Shown here: positions 16,876-28,100 of the stretch, in pieces
Numbering within the stretch: the stretch's first letter is position 1
How the letters are laid out: each line of letters starts with the position of its first letter
Assembly (NCBI RefSeq): GCF_004000905.1
Contig: NZ_BIMD01000014.1
Location: 1-64,000, forward strand
Direction: 5' to 3'
Source of the DNA: Paenibacillus humicus NBRC 102415
GTDB taxonomy: Bacteria > Bacillota > Bacilli > Paenibacillales > Paenibacillaceae
Length of the DNA: 64,000 bases
Program-made: the position numbers and the translations under genes
The notes under the pieces: model-generated
What the model was told of the DNA's origin: nothing
Databases searched by the model: none
What the model saw: the letters and a program-made list of their open reading frames with translations, nothing else

Positions 16876-17778
16876 CTAGCGGATGGAATCGCTGCGATTC
16901 GGTTGCTGCTGTCGCTGCTGGGCCAGCATACGGTGTATACGACGGGAAATGTCGTGTGCCGCATCCTTCATCACCGTCAGCTCGGCGCGAATATGCTGCG
17001 GCTCCAACTCCTTGAGCCGTTCGTGAACCTGGCCGAAGCGGAAAGAAGCCGTCTCGACGCCGAACTTTTTGCAAAGCATATACGCAGCGCAATAAGCTTG
17101 GAAATTGTAATGGGAGCGGCTGTAGTCGTTATGGCCGCGATCAATCTCCGCATGCGCCAACTCCTGTGCGAGCGCCCGAAAAATGTCACTGGCCCCAAGC
17201 CCGTGACGTATCACGATGTTTCGCGTATCCGGCTGATAGAGCGCATGAACCTCCGCAGGCAAGGCATCTCCAATCGTAATCGTAACAGGTGAGCGGTCCA
17301 TCAATGCCTTGATGCGCGTGCGGTCATCCGGGTAGATCGGCGATTCCTTTTTCGGTGCGGTTGTTTGCGCAACATCGAACATCTTCTTGGGGTTGTAGCT
17401 GATTGCGGTACTCCCATCTTCTCGCTTGTATTCCTCGCCTGGCTCCAAGATGTAAAATCCGGATTCCTTGCGACGGATATAGACGCCTTGTTCTTTCCAG
17501 CTATCAAAATCAGCAATGCGAGTGGCATCCGGGCGCTGCGCGAAAATAAGCAGCGCATTCGCGACGCTGTAGAGATCAAAACGGCTTTGTACGTCCAGAT
17601 AATGCTGAAATTGTTCGCCGTTTTGCGTAATGGCGGCTGTGGCAGTATCAATCGTCTCATACGTCCACTGCCGCAGTTCTTGCTTTTTTTGCGCCCACGC
17701 TTCTTTGTCGAACGGCTGCTCACGCTGACCGGAGGCCGTCGTGACTTGGGGCTGGAATAACTCGTCCAGTTCGCTCAT
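16876..17778 (-). CDS. ArdC-like antirestriction/metallopeptidase-fold protein
   Basis: 300 residues. The N-terminal part has the ArdC/LtrC-type segment FDLYSVANALLIFAQRPDAT followed by W..G..I..R..G, also seen at the N-terminus of the giant methylase-helicase. The central region carries FRALAQELAHAEIDRGHND, where a zinc peptidase would have HExxH; here the first His is Gln. ArdC proteins protect incoming single-stranded DNA in a new host. It overlaps the PcfB stop by four bases (ATGA). Antirestriction is an inference from the family; catalytic zinc binding looks impaired. Confidence 0.65.
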   Translation of the reverse strand: MSELDELFQPQVTTASGQREQPFDKEAWAQKKQELRQWTYETIDTATAAITQNGEQFQHYLDVQSRFDLYSVANALLIFAQRPDATRIADFDSWKEQGVYIRRKESGFYILEPGEEYKREDGSTAISYNPKKMFDVAQTTAPKKESPIYPDDRTRIKALMDRSPVTITIGDALPAEVHALYQPDTRNIVIRHGLGASDIFRALAQELAHAEIDRGHNDYSRSHYNFQAYCAAYMLCKKFGVETASFRFGQVHERLKELEPQHIRAELTVMKDAAHDISRRIHRMLAQQRQQQPNRSDSIR

Positions 17779-18737
17779 TTCGATTTCCCTCGCTTTCGAC
17801 TCCCGGCCATCGGAACGGATGCTTTACTGCCGGACGCCGAATTCCCGCGATCTCTGCGCTTAGGCAACGACGGTTCCTGCACCTGCTGCCGCCGTCTGCT
17901 CTCTGCCGCCCGGTTTTCCTCCCGAATTTCACGCAGCAATTGGCGGACGGACACTTTTTCCTTCGGCTTTTCAGGGTCAATCGTAACCCTTTCGTATGCC
18001 GCGCTGCGCTCGGAGGTAGGCGCGGACGGAGAGGATGGTTCCGTTGTCCTCTCCTCCTGTGTCGGCGGGAGGGGAAGCGGACGCTCCGGTTCCGTTCGCT
18101 CGACCTCCCACGCCTCGGCCGCCGGTTGATCGGTTCCCTGCTGCTCGTTTACCGGCTGCACCTCCGCCGCCGGCTCGGGCTTTCCCAACAGATCGTCCAA
18201 AAAATCTTCGCTCACTACCGCTCCCTCATTTGAAGCTGGCGACTCGTTGGCTCCTTCTTCGGGTGTCCCGGCATGTTGCTCCGGTGGTTGCGCCGCCCCT
18301 TCACGCTCGACCGACTGCTTCTCGCTGCGGGATTTCACAATCTCCTGCTTGATGCTGGCCGTATCTACGGTCGCCAGCTTGAAGCGTTCAACGATTCGGT
18401 TGATCTTGGACGCATCCTCGGCCCGTACCATGACGTCGCAAAGCCCGTCCACATTTTTCTTGTCACGCAGCGCGCAATAGAGGACACCATACCGCTTCGC
18501 TTCTTTGCAAAACGTCGGCAAGTCTTCATTTCGTACTGCAAATACCTTCAGTTCCTTACCGCTGCGCAGCAAGCTTTCCAAACGAATGCGGCCTCTTGTT
18601 CGTTTTTGCCCTTGCAGGGCGGCGAACAAATAAACAGCCAGATGCTTCGCGCCTTCGCCGGAAATTTTCGCCATGACTTCAATGCCACGAAGACTCATGC
18701 TGACGACCTGATCGGCCGCCTCGGTTCCGCTGCTCAT
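17775..18737 (-). CDS. PcfB/DUF3801-family conjugation protein
   Basis: About 320 residues. The N-terminal 150 residues (GIEVMAKISGEGAKHLAVYL, LFAALQGQKRTRGRIRLESL, VFAVRNEDLPTFCKEAKRYG) match the PcfB/DUF3801 family, which works with the relaxase and coupling protein to recruit DNA. The rest is a long Pro/Glu-rich disordered region with a basic C-terminus. Two starts are possible (18743 and 18737); the second has better spacing to GGGAGG. Its 5' end overlaps the relaxase 3' end by about 60 bp. Confidence 0.85.
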   Translation of the reverse strand: MSSGTEAADQVVSMSLRGIEVMAKISGEGAKHLAVYLFAALQGQKRTRGRIRLESLLRSGKELKVFAVRNEDLPTFCKEAKRYGVLYCALRDKKNVDGLCDVMVRAEDASKINRIVERFKLATVDTASIKQEIVKSRSEKQSVEREGAAQPPEQHAGTPEEGANESPASNEGAVVSEDFLDDLLGKPEPAAEVQPVNEQQGTDQPAAEAWEVERTEPERPLPLPPTQEERTTEPSSPSAPTSERSAAYERVTIDPEKPKEKVSVRQLLREIREENRAAESRRRQQVQEPSLPKRRDRGNSASGSKASVPMAGSRKRGKSK

Positions 18738-20070
18738 GGACATTGGCCTCCCTTCGTGTCGATTGGTCTTCCTCGTTACGTTGCAGCTTGTTTGCCAGTT
18801 CGTCGGATCGGGCAAGAACGCCCGTACAAAGCCTCACCTCCTTTCGGAGCTTCGCAAGCTGACGGGAAAGTTCGGCAATTTGCGATTTATACGACTCGAT
18901 TTGCTCGGGAAGCTGACAGCGGCGAAGCCGGTTGTACAGCATTTTGCGGGAGCCGTATCCTTGTCGCAATTCCGTTTGCAGCCCGTCAAGATAACCCGTC
19001 AATTGATCCGTATTGAAAATTCGATGACGGCATAACAGCTTGGTTTGCTCCGTGATGGCCGTCAGATATCGTAAGTCTTCGCGCAATAAAAAAGACGTCC
19101 GTTTGAGGGACGCGCGGGAATGAGGCAGAATCCCCATCTTGAATAAGTACCGCAGATACAAGGCTTGCAGACCGCTAAATCTACGTCCGATATGCAGGGT
19201 ACTGCGAACGATGACGGCTCGTCTGCGCCGCGGCAACGGCATCGGTGGCTGACGCTGCGGTAACTGGTTTTGCAGAATACGCTCTTTTATCGCATGCTCC
19301 GTGTAATCGTCGCCAAGACTGCGCAATCGAACAAACCGCTCTTTGCCCGGCGGGCGTACCGCCAAATGCTTGACGTTCGACTTCATTTCATAACCCTGCT
19401 TCTGAAGGATCGCGAAAAATTGCGTCATCGTCATGGCAGCGGCGATAGCGGCGTCGATGTCCTCGCGTATCAAGCCGCGCCAAGTCGGCTTGCTTTCCTG
19501 TTCCGCTCGCCACTCACCGTAATGCTTGGCCTTACCCGGTTCCGGCTGCTCGATGACCGATAAGGCATGCTCCCGGCAAAGTCGATCGGATGTTTGCCGC
19601 ATCAGCGCGTAAGAGGCTTTGTTATCGTAGTAGCGTTTACCGTCCAGGAACGACACCGCATTAAGTACGAAATGATTGTGCAAGTGCTCCTTGTCCAAAT
19701 GGGTTGATACAACGACTTCAAAGCGCTCCCCCCATAGCTCCTGCGCCAGTTTGATGCCAATGGCATGTGCCACCTCCGGCGTCGTTTCGCCCGGTGCAAA
19801 CGCCTGATACCCGTGAAAAGCCACAATGCCATCAGTCTTTTGAAATTGTCGTTTGGTTCGCTGCATTTGCTCGTAAGCGGTAAGCGGATCGCAATTGATC
19901 CCGCTCACGTAAAGCTGTTTTTCCGTTTTGGCATCCGCGCTGGTATAAGCGAGCACCTGCTGTAAATCATCATGCGCTACACGCGCTTGATCGGTCTTAT
20001 CAGGATTGGTGGCGTAATCCAGCACACGCTTGAGGCGGTCGGTAACGTCCCATATTGCGGTTGTCGCCAT
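18679..20070 (-). CDS. Relaxase/mobilization nuclease (VirD2/MobP-like)
   Basis: 463 residues. The N-terminal nuclease domain has the metal-binding motif HLDKEHLHNHFVLNAVSF near residue 131 (HxxxxHxHxH-like) and FHGYQAFAPGETTPEVAHAI just before it, as in the Relaxase/Mobilisation nuclease family. The catalytic tyrosine should be one of those in the first 60 residues. The C-terminal half is basic and coiled. The start at 20070 is preceded by AAAGGGG. It follows the MobC-like gene and the candidate oriT. It should nick oriT and lead the strand into the recipient. Confidence 0.93.
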   Translation of the reverse strand: MATTAIWDVTDRLKRVLDYATNPDKTDQARVAHDDLQQVLAYTSADAKTEKQLYVSGINCDPLTAYEQMQRTKRQFQKTDGIVAFHGYQAFAPGETTPEVAHAIGIKLAQELWGERFEVVVSTHLDKEHLHNHFVLNAVSFLDGKRYYDNKASYALMRQTSDRLCREHALSVIEQPEPGKAKHYGEWRAEQESKPTWRGLIREDIDAAIAAAMTMTQFFAILQKQGYEMKSNVKHLAVRPPGKERFVRLRSLGDDYTEHAIKERILQNQLPQRQPPMPLPRRRRAVIVRSTLHIGRRFSGLQALYLRYLFKMGILPHSRASLKRTSFLLREDLRYLTAITEQTKLLCRHRIFNTDQLTGYLDGLQTELRQGYGSRKMLYNRLRRCQLPEQIESYKSQIAELSRQLAKLRKEVRLCTGVLARSDELANKLQRNEEDQSTRREANVHEQRNRGGRSGRQHESSWH

Positions 20071-20084
20071 GTGCGCTGTCCCCT

Positions 20085-20450
20085 TTACGGTGGATGTACG
20101 TTAGAATTTCCTTGTAGCTCGTTTCTCGGTTCCGGTGCGGTCACGGCTTGTTGAATCTGCTGGACGGCGCGGCGCAAGTGGTCTGCTTCCTGCTGAAAAG
20201 CCGCTCGATCCAGATGACCTGTCGCATGGGCCTTCGCTGCGAGTTGGTTAAGGTTATTGCCGATGGCGTGAAGCTCGCGCATCATAGCGAAATAGTCCGT
20301 TGGCGGCATCGCCTTCGGGACATATCTATTAATCAGGGATCGAATATAACCTTCCTGTGAAAGTCCCGATGTCTTCGCACTCGCTTGGAGCTTTGCGTTT
20401 TCATCATGGTTCACCCATACCTGAATGCGAATCGCTCGTCTTCTCATCAT
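20085..20450 (-). CDS. MobC-like relaxosome accessory protein
   Basis: 121 residues starting MMRRRAIRIQVWVNHDENAK. The N-terminal ribbon-helix-helix-like part (RIQVWVNHDENAKLQASAKT, then GLSQEGYIRSLI) and the LHAIGNNLNQLAAKAHATG motif define the bacterial mobilization family. It binds oriT and aids nicking. GAAGGAG precedes the ATG at 20450. It lies between the relaxase and the noncoding oriT candidate, the usual order. Confidence 0.9.
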   Translation of the reverse strand: MMRRRAIRIQVWVNHDENAKLQASAKTSGLSQEGYIRSLINRYVPKAMPPTDYFAMMRELHAIGNNLNQLAAKAHATGHLDRAAFQQEADHLRRAVQQIQQAVTAPEPRNELQGNSNVHPP

Positions 20451-20569
20451 GTTCACTCCTTCTTCAAAGGACATGGCTCGCACGAAATAGCTGAATGGTT
20501 TCTGCTGTTTCTGAAAGATACCGATCATTGTTGAAACCTATATTCTTATTAAAAGAGCGTGTAGCTGAG

Positions 20570-20700
20570 GCAGGGGTATTAGGGGCTTGCCCCTAACAAG
20601 CGAATTTGGGAGACCAAATTCAGTGCTTGCTGCAACACGAGACATTCGTCTCGCGTCGCCCTGAAGGCACCTGCCGGGAAAAAGGGGAGGGGCATCGAAA
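20570..20700. other. Candidate origin of transfer (oriT)
   Basis: Three perfect inverted repeats crowd a noncoding stretch directly upstream of the MobC-like gene: TTAGGGGC/GCCCCTAA (20579-20596), GAATTTGG/CCAAATTC (20602-20621, loop GAGA) and CGAGAC/GTCTCG (20638-20653, loop ATTC). Outer CAAGC and GCTTG bracket the second. Repeats of this kind next to mobC and relaxase genes mark oriT in mobilizable elements. The exact nick site cannot be read from sequence alone. Confidence 0.7.
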
Positions 20701-20774
20701 CGACAAAAAGACGCTGATCGCTCAGCATCATCGAAAAGACATGATTCACTTACAGCCGATCCCCGTACCCATCG

Positions 20775-21722
20775 CTAACGCGTTAGCTCAGAGCGATGTT
20801 TTCGATAAGCTACCAGTTCATCGTTAACATCTTCACCTTTAGGTAGCTCGTCGGAAATGGCATAAGCGGTGCCAAGCAAACGAATAATCATATTTGCCGC
20901 TGAACGGCCCGGATCGTTGTTATCTAAATGAAGCACCAGACGATTAACCTTTGGATAGCTTTGCAAATAATGAGTGAGTGCAGCCGGTGTCGTATCTTCA
21001 TACGTATTTTCTTTTGGACCATATATCCCTCCAAGTGATAATTGATGAGATAAACGCCAGTCCTTTTCAAAGATTGAGGCAAGAGTACAATACGATAACA
21101 GATCAATCGAACTCTCAAATACATGCAGTTCAGAGCTGTTCCCAATGGCGGGGATGGAGAACGAATACCGTTTGTCACTACCTGACGCTTCGCTCCTGTA
21201 TCGGGTTTTGGTTGTTCCTCGAATCGCTGCGTACCGTGGGGAACCTTTCAAATCAAATCCCACAAATACTGCGTTATGGTACATTCGGCTTTCGTAAAGA
21301 CGTCCCGAGTCGAGACAGAATTCGATTACGTCGCGAGAAATGCCGCGTTTGCGAAGATAAGCGATGACGCGATTCGAATTCTCATACGGTTCGGGAAGCT
21401 CCAGCCGCGCATTTGAACCATCCTGCTGAATGGCAGGGGTAGCTGGAGCCATGTGAACGGGTGGATTACCGTCAATTTGCAGCACCGCATCGGGAAACGA
21501 CATGCCTCTTACTTTAATGAGGTAGTCCAGCGCAGAACGACCGCCGATCCCCCTAGACCACCAGAACCATTTACCGTTGGAGATTTTAAGGCTGTCGTGG
21601 GAGCGGGTCGAATAGGCGTTGCGCGAGCACCGCACCAGTTCGTATGGCTCGAAACATTGCAAATAGGTGAGCAGGTCCAATTGCTTTGCACGTTCGATTT
21701 GTTCCTTGCTTACATAGCTCAT
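20775..21722 (-). CDS. DUF3991/toprim primase-like protein
   Basis: 315 residues starting MSYVSKEQIERAKQLDLLTY with AGAGGA upstream. The N-terminal half resembles the DnaG-type zinc-binding fold region and DUF3991 (WFWWSRGIGGRSALDYLI). The C-terminal half is a toprim-like domain with LVLHLDNNDPGRSAANMII (DxD) near residue 270. Such proteins are common in Gram-positive ICEs, probably acting in strand synthesis during transfer. The stop codon lies inside a 14-bp palindrome (20774-20787). Confidence 0.85.
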   Translation of the reverse strand: MSYVSKEQIERAKQLDLLTYLQCFEPYELVRCSRNAYSTRSHDSLKISNGKWFWWSRGIGGRSALDYLIKVRGMSFPDAVLQIDGNPPVHMAPATPAIQQDGSNARLELPEPYENSNRVIAYLRKRGISRDVIEFCLDSGRLYESRMYHNAVFVGFDLKGSPRYAAIRGTTKTRYRSEASGSDKRYSFSIPAIGNSSELHVFESSIDLLSYCTLASIFEKDWRLSHQLSLGGIYGPKENTYEDTTPAALTHYLQSYPKVNRLVLHLDNNDPGRSAANMIIRLLGTAYAISDELPKGEDVNDELVAYRKHRSELTR

Positions 21723-21823
21723 TGCCGTAGTTCCTCTCGAAAAAAGTAAATTAGACACAACGGGCTTTAAAAATCGTGTCTCTTAATTGTAAGGCTGATT
21801 TTCTTTCATCCTGCTTCATTTGT

Positions 21824-22018
21824 TCATCGTGCCTTACCCTTCTTTTTGGGATACAGATAAGCTCTTCTTTCCCTCAACTCTGAAGCGCCTTTCTTTTTCA
21901 TGAATGCGTCTAACTCGCTTTCATAGACTTGACTGGTCACCCCGTTCGAATCACGGATGTAATAATACGTGTCTCCAAATCAGTTCTTCCCTTTGGATAT
22001 CAATTCCAATTCCGGCAT
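21824..22018 (-). pseudogene. Small ICE gene with an in-frame TGA at codon 13
   Basis: A strong GAGGAGGGAGAAACC site precedes ATG at 22018. The frame reads MPELELISKGKN, hits TGA (21980-21982), then continues in the same frame as FGDTYYYIRDSNGVTSQVYE to a basic C-terminus ending KKKGKAR. A TGG in place of TGA would restore a 64-residue protein. The frame is also open upstream to 22186, where an ATG begins seven bases after the methylase-helicase stop; that extension (Cys/Pro/Gly-rich) is less certain. Confidence 0.6.
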
Positions 22019-22191
22019 GGTTTCTCCCTCCTCGGTCGGATCGGTTCCATAACAAATAGGCGGTAGAATCGGGCAAAAGCATCCGCCGCCGCTTGGGATG
22101 GCATACAACATGTGCGTACCTCCAGAAATGCGAAAAGGACCCCAAAAGCCGGAGTCCGTTTCGTCCTGTGATTTATACCTTTCCATTGCTG

Positions 22192-25100
22192 TTATCGCTC
22201 TCGATCCGCAACCCGCCGTTCGGGTGCTTCCGGTTCTTCATCCGACACGCTGTCCACGGCTTCGTTTTCCCTTTTGTCCATGTTCAGCAGCACATTTAAC
22301 TCCGCGAGCCGCGCGGACTTCGTTTGCAATTCCTGCTCCTGCTTGAACGGTGCCTCGATCTGCTCCTTCGCCGTTACCATCTGTTGCTTGAGTGTTGCGA
22401 GCTGGTCACGGCAATAGGCGAGCTTATTCGGCAAATCCGACAAGGTGTTGTTTATTCGACTCATATTGCCGCCTGCATCCGGTCCTAACGTAATCGTATG
22501 GCCCAAAGCGCCGCGCAGCGTCACCTTGTATTCCTTTGCAAAGCTATCAAACGATAGCCATAAGGAAAAGCCCATGTAACTGCCTGCATCCTGCGGATCG
22601 GGAGAGGTCATGCCCTTGCAGGCTTCCAGCAGGGCAACGCCCGCCGTAGCACGTTCCGAGTACGTGTAATCTTTGATGGTCATACCGGGAAAACGGGAAT
22701 CGTCGCTGCTAGCCTTTTCCGACGCTTGGGCGCGCATGAACAAGGCCACGTCCTGCTCATACCCAGCAATGCGTTCCTCCGTTGACTTGAACTGTTGCGG
22801 CAGCATTTTGAGCAGCCGATCCTCCAGCGCATAACGCTGGCTTAAATGATTCGCCTTGAGCAGCTTGAGCTTGGATACCTGGATGTCGAGGTCCATCTTC
22901 TCCTTGATGTACGGATTTCCGGTCGCCAGCGCTTTAACTTCAGCATAGGACAAAGCCGTCTCATCAATGTCCTCGGCAGAACGAACCGGCGATTTGCTGG
23001 TCATGATCTGCGAGATAAACCGCTGCTTGTTCTCCAGCGTTTGATAGAGGTAAGCGTCAAACGTGTTCTCTGTGACATAACGGAAGATGTGAACCTCGCT
23101 GTTCTGGTTGCCTTGCCGAATAATCCGCCCGCTGCGCTGCTCCAGGTCGCGTGGTCGCCACGGACAATCGAGGTCATGAAGCGCGATCAACTTGGTCTGA
23201 ACGTTCGTTCCCGCACCCATCTTAAACGTCGATCCGAGCAATATGCGAATCTGTCCCGTTCGCACCTTGGCAAACAGTTCCTTCTTCTTCACTTCTGTAT
23301 TGGCGTCGTGAATGAAGGCGATCTCCTCAACCGGAACGCCTTTCTCCGTCAGTTTTCGCCGCAGCTCGTCGTACACATTAAAGGTTCCGTCCTGCTTAGG
23401 AATGGAAAGGTCGCAAAAGACCAGCTGCGCGAGCCGCTGATCCCGACTGTCGGCCCATTGCCGAAAGACGTTATCCGCGCAGGCGCTTACTTTACTGCCT
23501 TCGTCATCGGGTAGCATGGCGTTTGCCAGCCGCTGATCGAGGGCCAGCTTGCGTCCGTCGTTGGTGATCTTGAGCATGTTGTCTTCATGCGGCTCTACTC
23601 GCTTCGCTCGCACCAGTTCGGCGCGGCTGGCGAGATCCGCGACCATCTCACGCTGAAAATCGCTCGGCGGAACAGCGACGTTGTGGAAGTGGGCTTTGGG
23701 AACCGGAAGCTGGAGCATATCCGCTGTCTGAATGTCCGCCACTTCCTTAAAGACGTTCATCAGCTCCGGCAAATTATAAAAACGGGCAAACCGCGTTTTC
23801 GCGCGATAGCCCGTTCCTTCCGGTGCCAATTCGATGGCAGTAACTGTTTCGCCAAATGTTGAAGCCCACGAATCAAAGTGCTGCAAGCCTTGCCCGCGGA
23901 GCCGCTCGTATTGCAAGTAGCGCTGCATCGTGTACATCTCGGTGATGGAGTTGGAGATCGGCGTACCCGTGGCAAAAATAATGCCCCGTCCCTCGGTCAA
24001 TTCATCCAAATAGCGGCACTTGGCAAACATGTCCGATGACTTTTGCGCTTCGGTTTGCGATAGCCCGGCGACATTGCGCATTTTCGTATAAAGGAATAGA
24101 TTTTTGTACGAGTCTGCTTCGTCGACGAACAATCGATCGATGCCGAGTTCCTCAAAGGTAACCACATCATCCTTACGGCTCGTGTCGTTCAGCTTCTCCA
24201 GCTTGACCTGCAGCGTCTTCTTTGTCCTCTCAAGCTGCTTGATGGCGTACCGCTCGCCCTTGGCTTCCTTTAGCTCGCGGATGCCGCTGGTGATTTCGGA
24301 TATTTGCTCGTAAAGCTGTTGCCGCTGGCGCTCCGCCGAGATCGGAATTTTTTCAAATTGCGAGTGGCCGATAATAATCGCGTCGTAATCGCCGGTGGCA
24401 ATCCGTGCGCAGAACGTCTTCCGGTTCTTCGTTTCAAAATCCTTCTTGGTGGCGACAAGTACGTTCGCGGACGGATAGAGCATCAAAAATTCCGCAGCCC
24501 ATTGCTCGGTCAGATGATTAGGAACAACCAACATGCTTTTGTTGCACAGGCCCAAATGCTTGCTTTCCATTGCCGCGGCGGTCATCGCAAAGGTTTTGCC
24601 CGCGCCGACGCAATGGGCGAAAAGGGAATTGCCGCCGTAGAGCGTTCGGGCAACCGCATTGACCTGATGCTGCCGCAACCGGATTTCCGGGTTCATCCCG
24701 GTGAAGCGGATATGACTTCCATCATATTCGCGCGGACGGATGGAATTAAATCGATCATTGTACAGTCGCGTGAGCTGCTCCCGGCGCTGCGGATCTTGCC
24801 ATATCCAGTCTCGAAACGCTTCCTTCATGGCTTCCTGCTTTTGCTGCGCGATAGCCGTTTCCTGCTTGTTCAGCACCCGCTTTTCCACACCGTTTTCAAC
24901 GGCCGTATCGAATATCCGTACATCCCGCAGATTCAGCGTGTCTTCGAGAATTTTGTACGCATTGATGCGATTCGTACCGTAGGTGACATTGGCCTTAATA
25001 TTGTTACTACGATCATCGCTTTTGCCTTTAACGTTCCAGGCTGCTGTGTAGCCGGAATACATCACGTTGATGGAGGTTTGGTACATATACGGCGTATCCA

Positions 25101-28100
25101 CCAGTTCGAAAATGAATGCCCGAATGACTTCCGGCGGCAGCCAGGTTGCGCCCAGTCGTACATCAATCTCGGAAGCGTCCAAGTCCATCGGCTGCACGGC
25201 TTCCAGCGCTTTAACATTTTCAGCGTACCGCTCGGCGTCAAAGGCCGCAAACTGTTTGGCAGTGCGCAGCTTTTCACGAACATTGCCCGATAAATACGCA
25301 TCCGCTGTTTCGTATATCGGTTGTCCTTCTTCGTCCAGATTTTCAGGATTCGGGAAGATCACGCCGCGAAGCTCCTGCACAAGCAGTTCCTGCGCGAGTC
25401 CGGTCAACTCTGCCATATACGGCAAATCGACGCGAGCTTTCGTACCGATGGAAACCGCCAGCGCCTCCGAAGCCGTATCCACCTGTTTTATGTTGGTGCG
25501 TTGCCGAATGGTACGCTTCGTGAACATATCCGCCTTACGTAGCAACCGTCCTTCCTCATCTATGACTTCCAACGAACAGAGAAGGAAGTACGAGCTGTCA
25601 TCCGAAAAGGCAAGGCTATTGGCGCGACTGTTAATCAGGCCGTATTGCGTTGTGAACCGTTCGTATTGCGTATCCAGCTTGCGCTGTTGCTCCCTTATCG
25701 CTTCGTCGCTGTAATCCTCGGTTTGGTATTCGATCAGTTCGCGCACCGTGTCCCGAAGCTGAATCATGCCCTTGATACGGCCCGCCGCAGTTGCTGATGT
25801 TTCAACCGGTCGCATCCGGCTGTTTTCCCGAAAATAGATGCGTCCTTCGACCAGCGCAAAGCTGAAATTACGAACGGACGGGTCGGCAGGCAGGGAGACT
25901 TCCTCCTCCTCCGGCTGTTCCTCCCGTTCCAAGTCGAACCACTCCGCATGGATGTTCGCTAGCGCCTCACGCAGCAGCTCGTCCAAAGGAGCGTCCGGGT
26001 AGGGACGACAGGTCGTTTCCTGTTGATTGCCGTACATCCGATCATCGTAGGCCATCGTACCAAGAACCATTTCGGGGCGGGCCGCAAAGTAGCTATTCAC
26101 CGGTACATCCTCTGCCGTAACGCCGAGCGAAAGCCATTCCTCGGTGTGCTCGCTGACGGCCATCTTACGGTCCCGTTTTTGCAAAAACAAAATGTCGGCG
26201 GTCACTTCGGTTCCGGCATTCGCCAGGAACGCATTATTAGGCAGACGCACCGCGCCAAGCAGCGCGGCCCGTTCCGCGATGTATTTTCGGACGGTTGGGT
26301 TATGTTTGTCCATCGTTCCTTTGGAGGTAATAAAGGCGATGATGCCGCCCGGACGAACCTTATCCAGCGTCTTCGCAAAGAAATAGTCGTGAATCAGAAA
26401 CTTGTGCTTATCGTATTTTTTGTCGGCCACGCCGTAGCTGCCGAACGGGACGTTACCAATCGCGAGGTCAAAAAAGCTGTCCGGCAAGCTGGTTTGCTCG
26501 TAGCCGCTGACAGCAATCGATACTTGCGGGTAAAGCTGCCGCGCGATGCGCCCGGTGATGCTGTCCAGCTCAACGCCAAACAACCGAGCGTCCTGAAATG
26601 ACTCCGGCAATAGACCGAAAAAATTGCCGATGCCGCAAGACGGCTCCAAAATATTACCGCTACGAAAGCCCATTCTCTCCAGGCAATCGTACATCGCCTT
26701 GATGACGGTTGGAGAGGTGTAGTGCGCATTTAGCGTGGAGGCGCGGGCGGATGCATATTCCTCCGGGTCCAGCAAATCTCGCAGCTCCGCATATTCGGGT
26801 CCCCATTGCGGATTCCCATCATCAAACGCTTGCGGAATCCCGCCCCAGCCCACATAACGGGCAAGCACAGCCTGTTCGTCCGCTGTCGCCTGACGGTTAT
26901 CCTTCTCCAGTTTCCCGAGCAGCCGAATCGCTTCCACATTCCACTTGTACTTGGTTTTCGCGCCGCCATGTCCCAATTCGTTGTCCATGATTCGGTAGTT
27001 GCTGACCGGAGCCAATTCATGCCGAAGCTTGGGGGCAGCGGAAGGAGGAGAGGGAGTCAATCCCTCACCTTCATCATGTGCCGCTTGCTCCGGTTCGTCC
27101 ACCAGTTCCGTATCCCATTCCGCGTGTTCCGAATCCGATTCCTGCTGGCCGGAAATCAGATGATCGTTCAGCGGATTCTCGCGCAGCATGCGCTCGAAAT
27201 CCCGGCGATTCATTTCCTGCATGAATAACGGAAATTGAACGTCCTGCAGTACAACCTTTCGCGGCTCCATCTGCGCAATTTCGTATTCATCCGCACCGAT
27301 AAATACTTTGCTGCCCTCAGTATACGCATAGTGCGCCCGAGCCCGGTTGGGTATTTGCTGCGACTCATCCGGCTGCACTTCCGAAAGCGGCAGATTGTGT
27401 TCCGTCTTTTCCGCCGCGCGCTGCCTGCGCTTCTCCTCCTGCTGCTCGGCATAGGCAGGCAATCGTTCTTCTTCCTGGCGGTTTAGATAACGGCCCGCTG
27501 CCAGCAGCTCGCCGATTCGCTTTTGCACCTTGATCCATGGCAACACTACTTTAACGTCCGGGTTCATAATAGAACCTCGTGTCACCGTAATTCCCTTACT
27601 ATCGTGATTTTCATGAATATCGGTGCCGATCAGAGCAGGGAGGCGCCCGCCAGTGCCATATTCCCGTTTCAGAAAATCAGCGTTTTCCTGCGCCGATAAC
27701 GACTGTTGGAAAAATAGCGCGATGCGATGCTTTCCGCTCTCAAAACCACTTCCACCTTGCAGAACAGCGTCGATGGCCGCTTGAGGAAGTGAAAAAGCGG
27801 AGGCTTTTTCGTCCTCCGCTTGCTTCATCCATAATGTCTGCTGCTGAATAGAAGGCACCGATGTACGAACAGGATCAAACTCGTTAAGGATCATCATGCT
27901 GGCGAAATGCCCGGCAATCACCGACCAATCGTAAAAGCTCTGCGCCGTCCGCTGCTCCGCCGATCCCGTCCAAAGATGCAGTACGTTGCGGTACGGCTCA
28001 AAACCGGCCTTTATGTCATCATCTAGCGTTAACTCCGTGATTCCCGGAGGGAACAGACTGCGTATATACAGCGTCCGTTCCCGATCTTCCTTATTCACAT

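Noticed and set aside
24304-25293. 329-residue plus-strand frame inside the methylase-helicase region
   Set aside because: Antisense shadow of a gene with clear helicase motifs; Arg/Phe/His-rich composition, no start signal.
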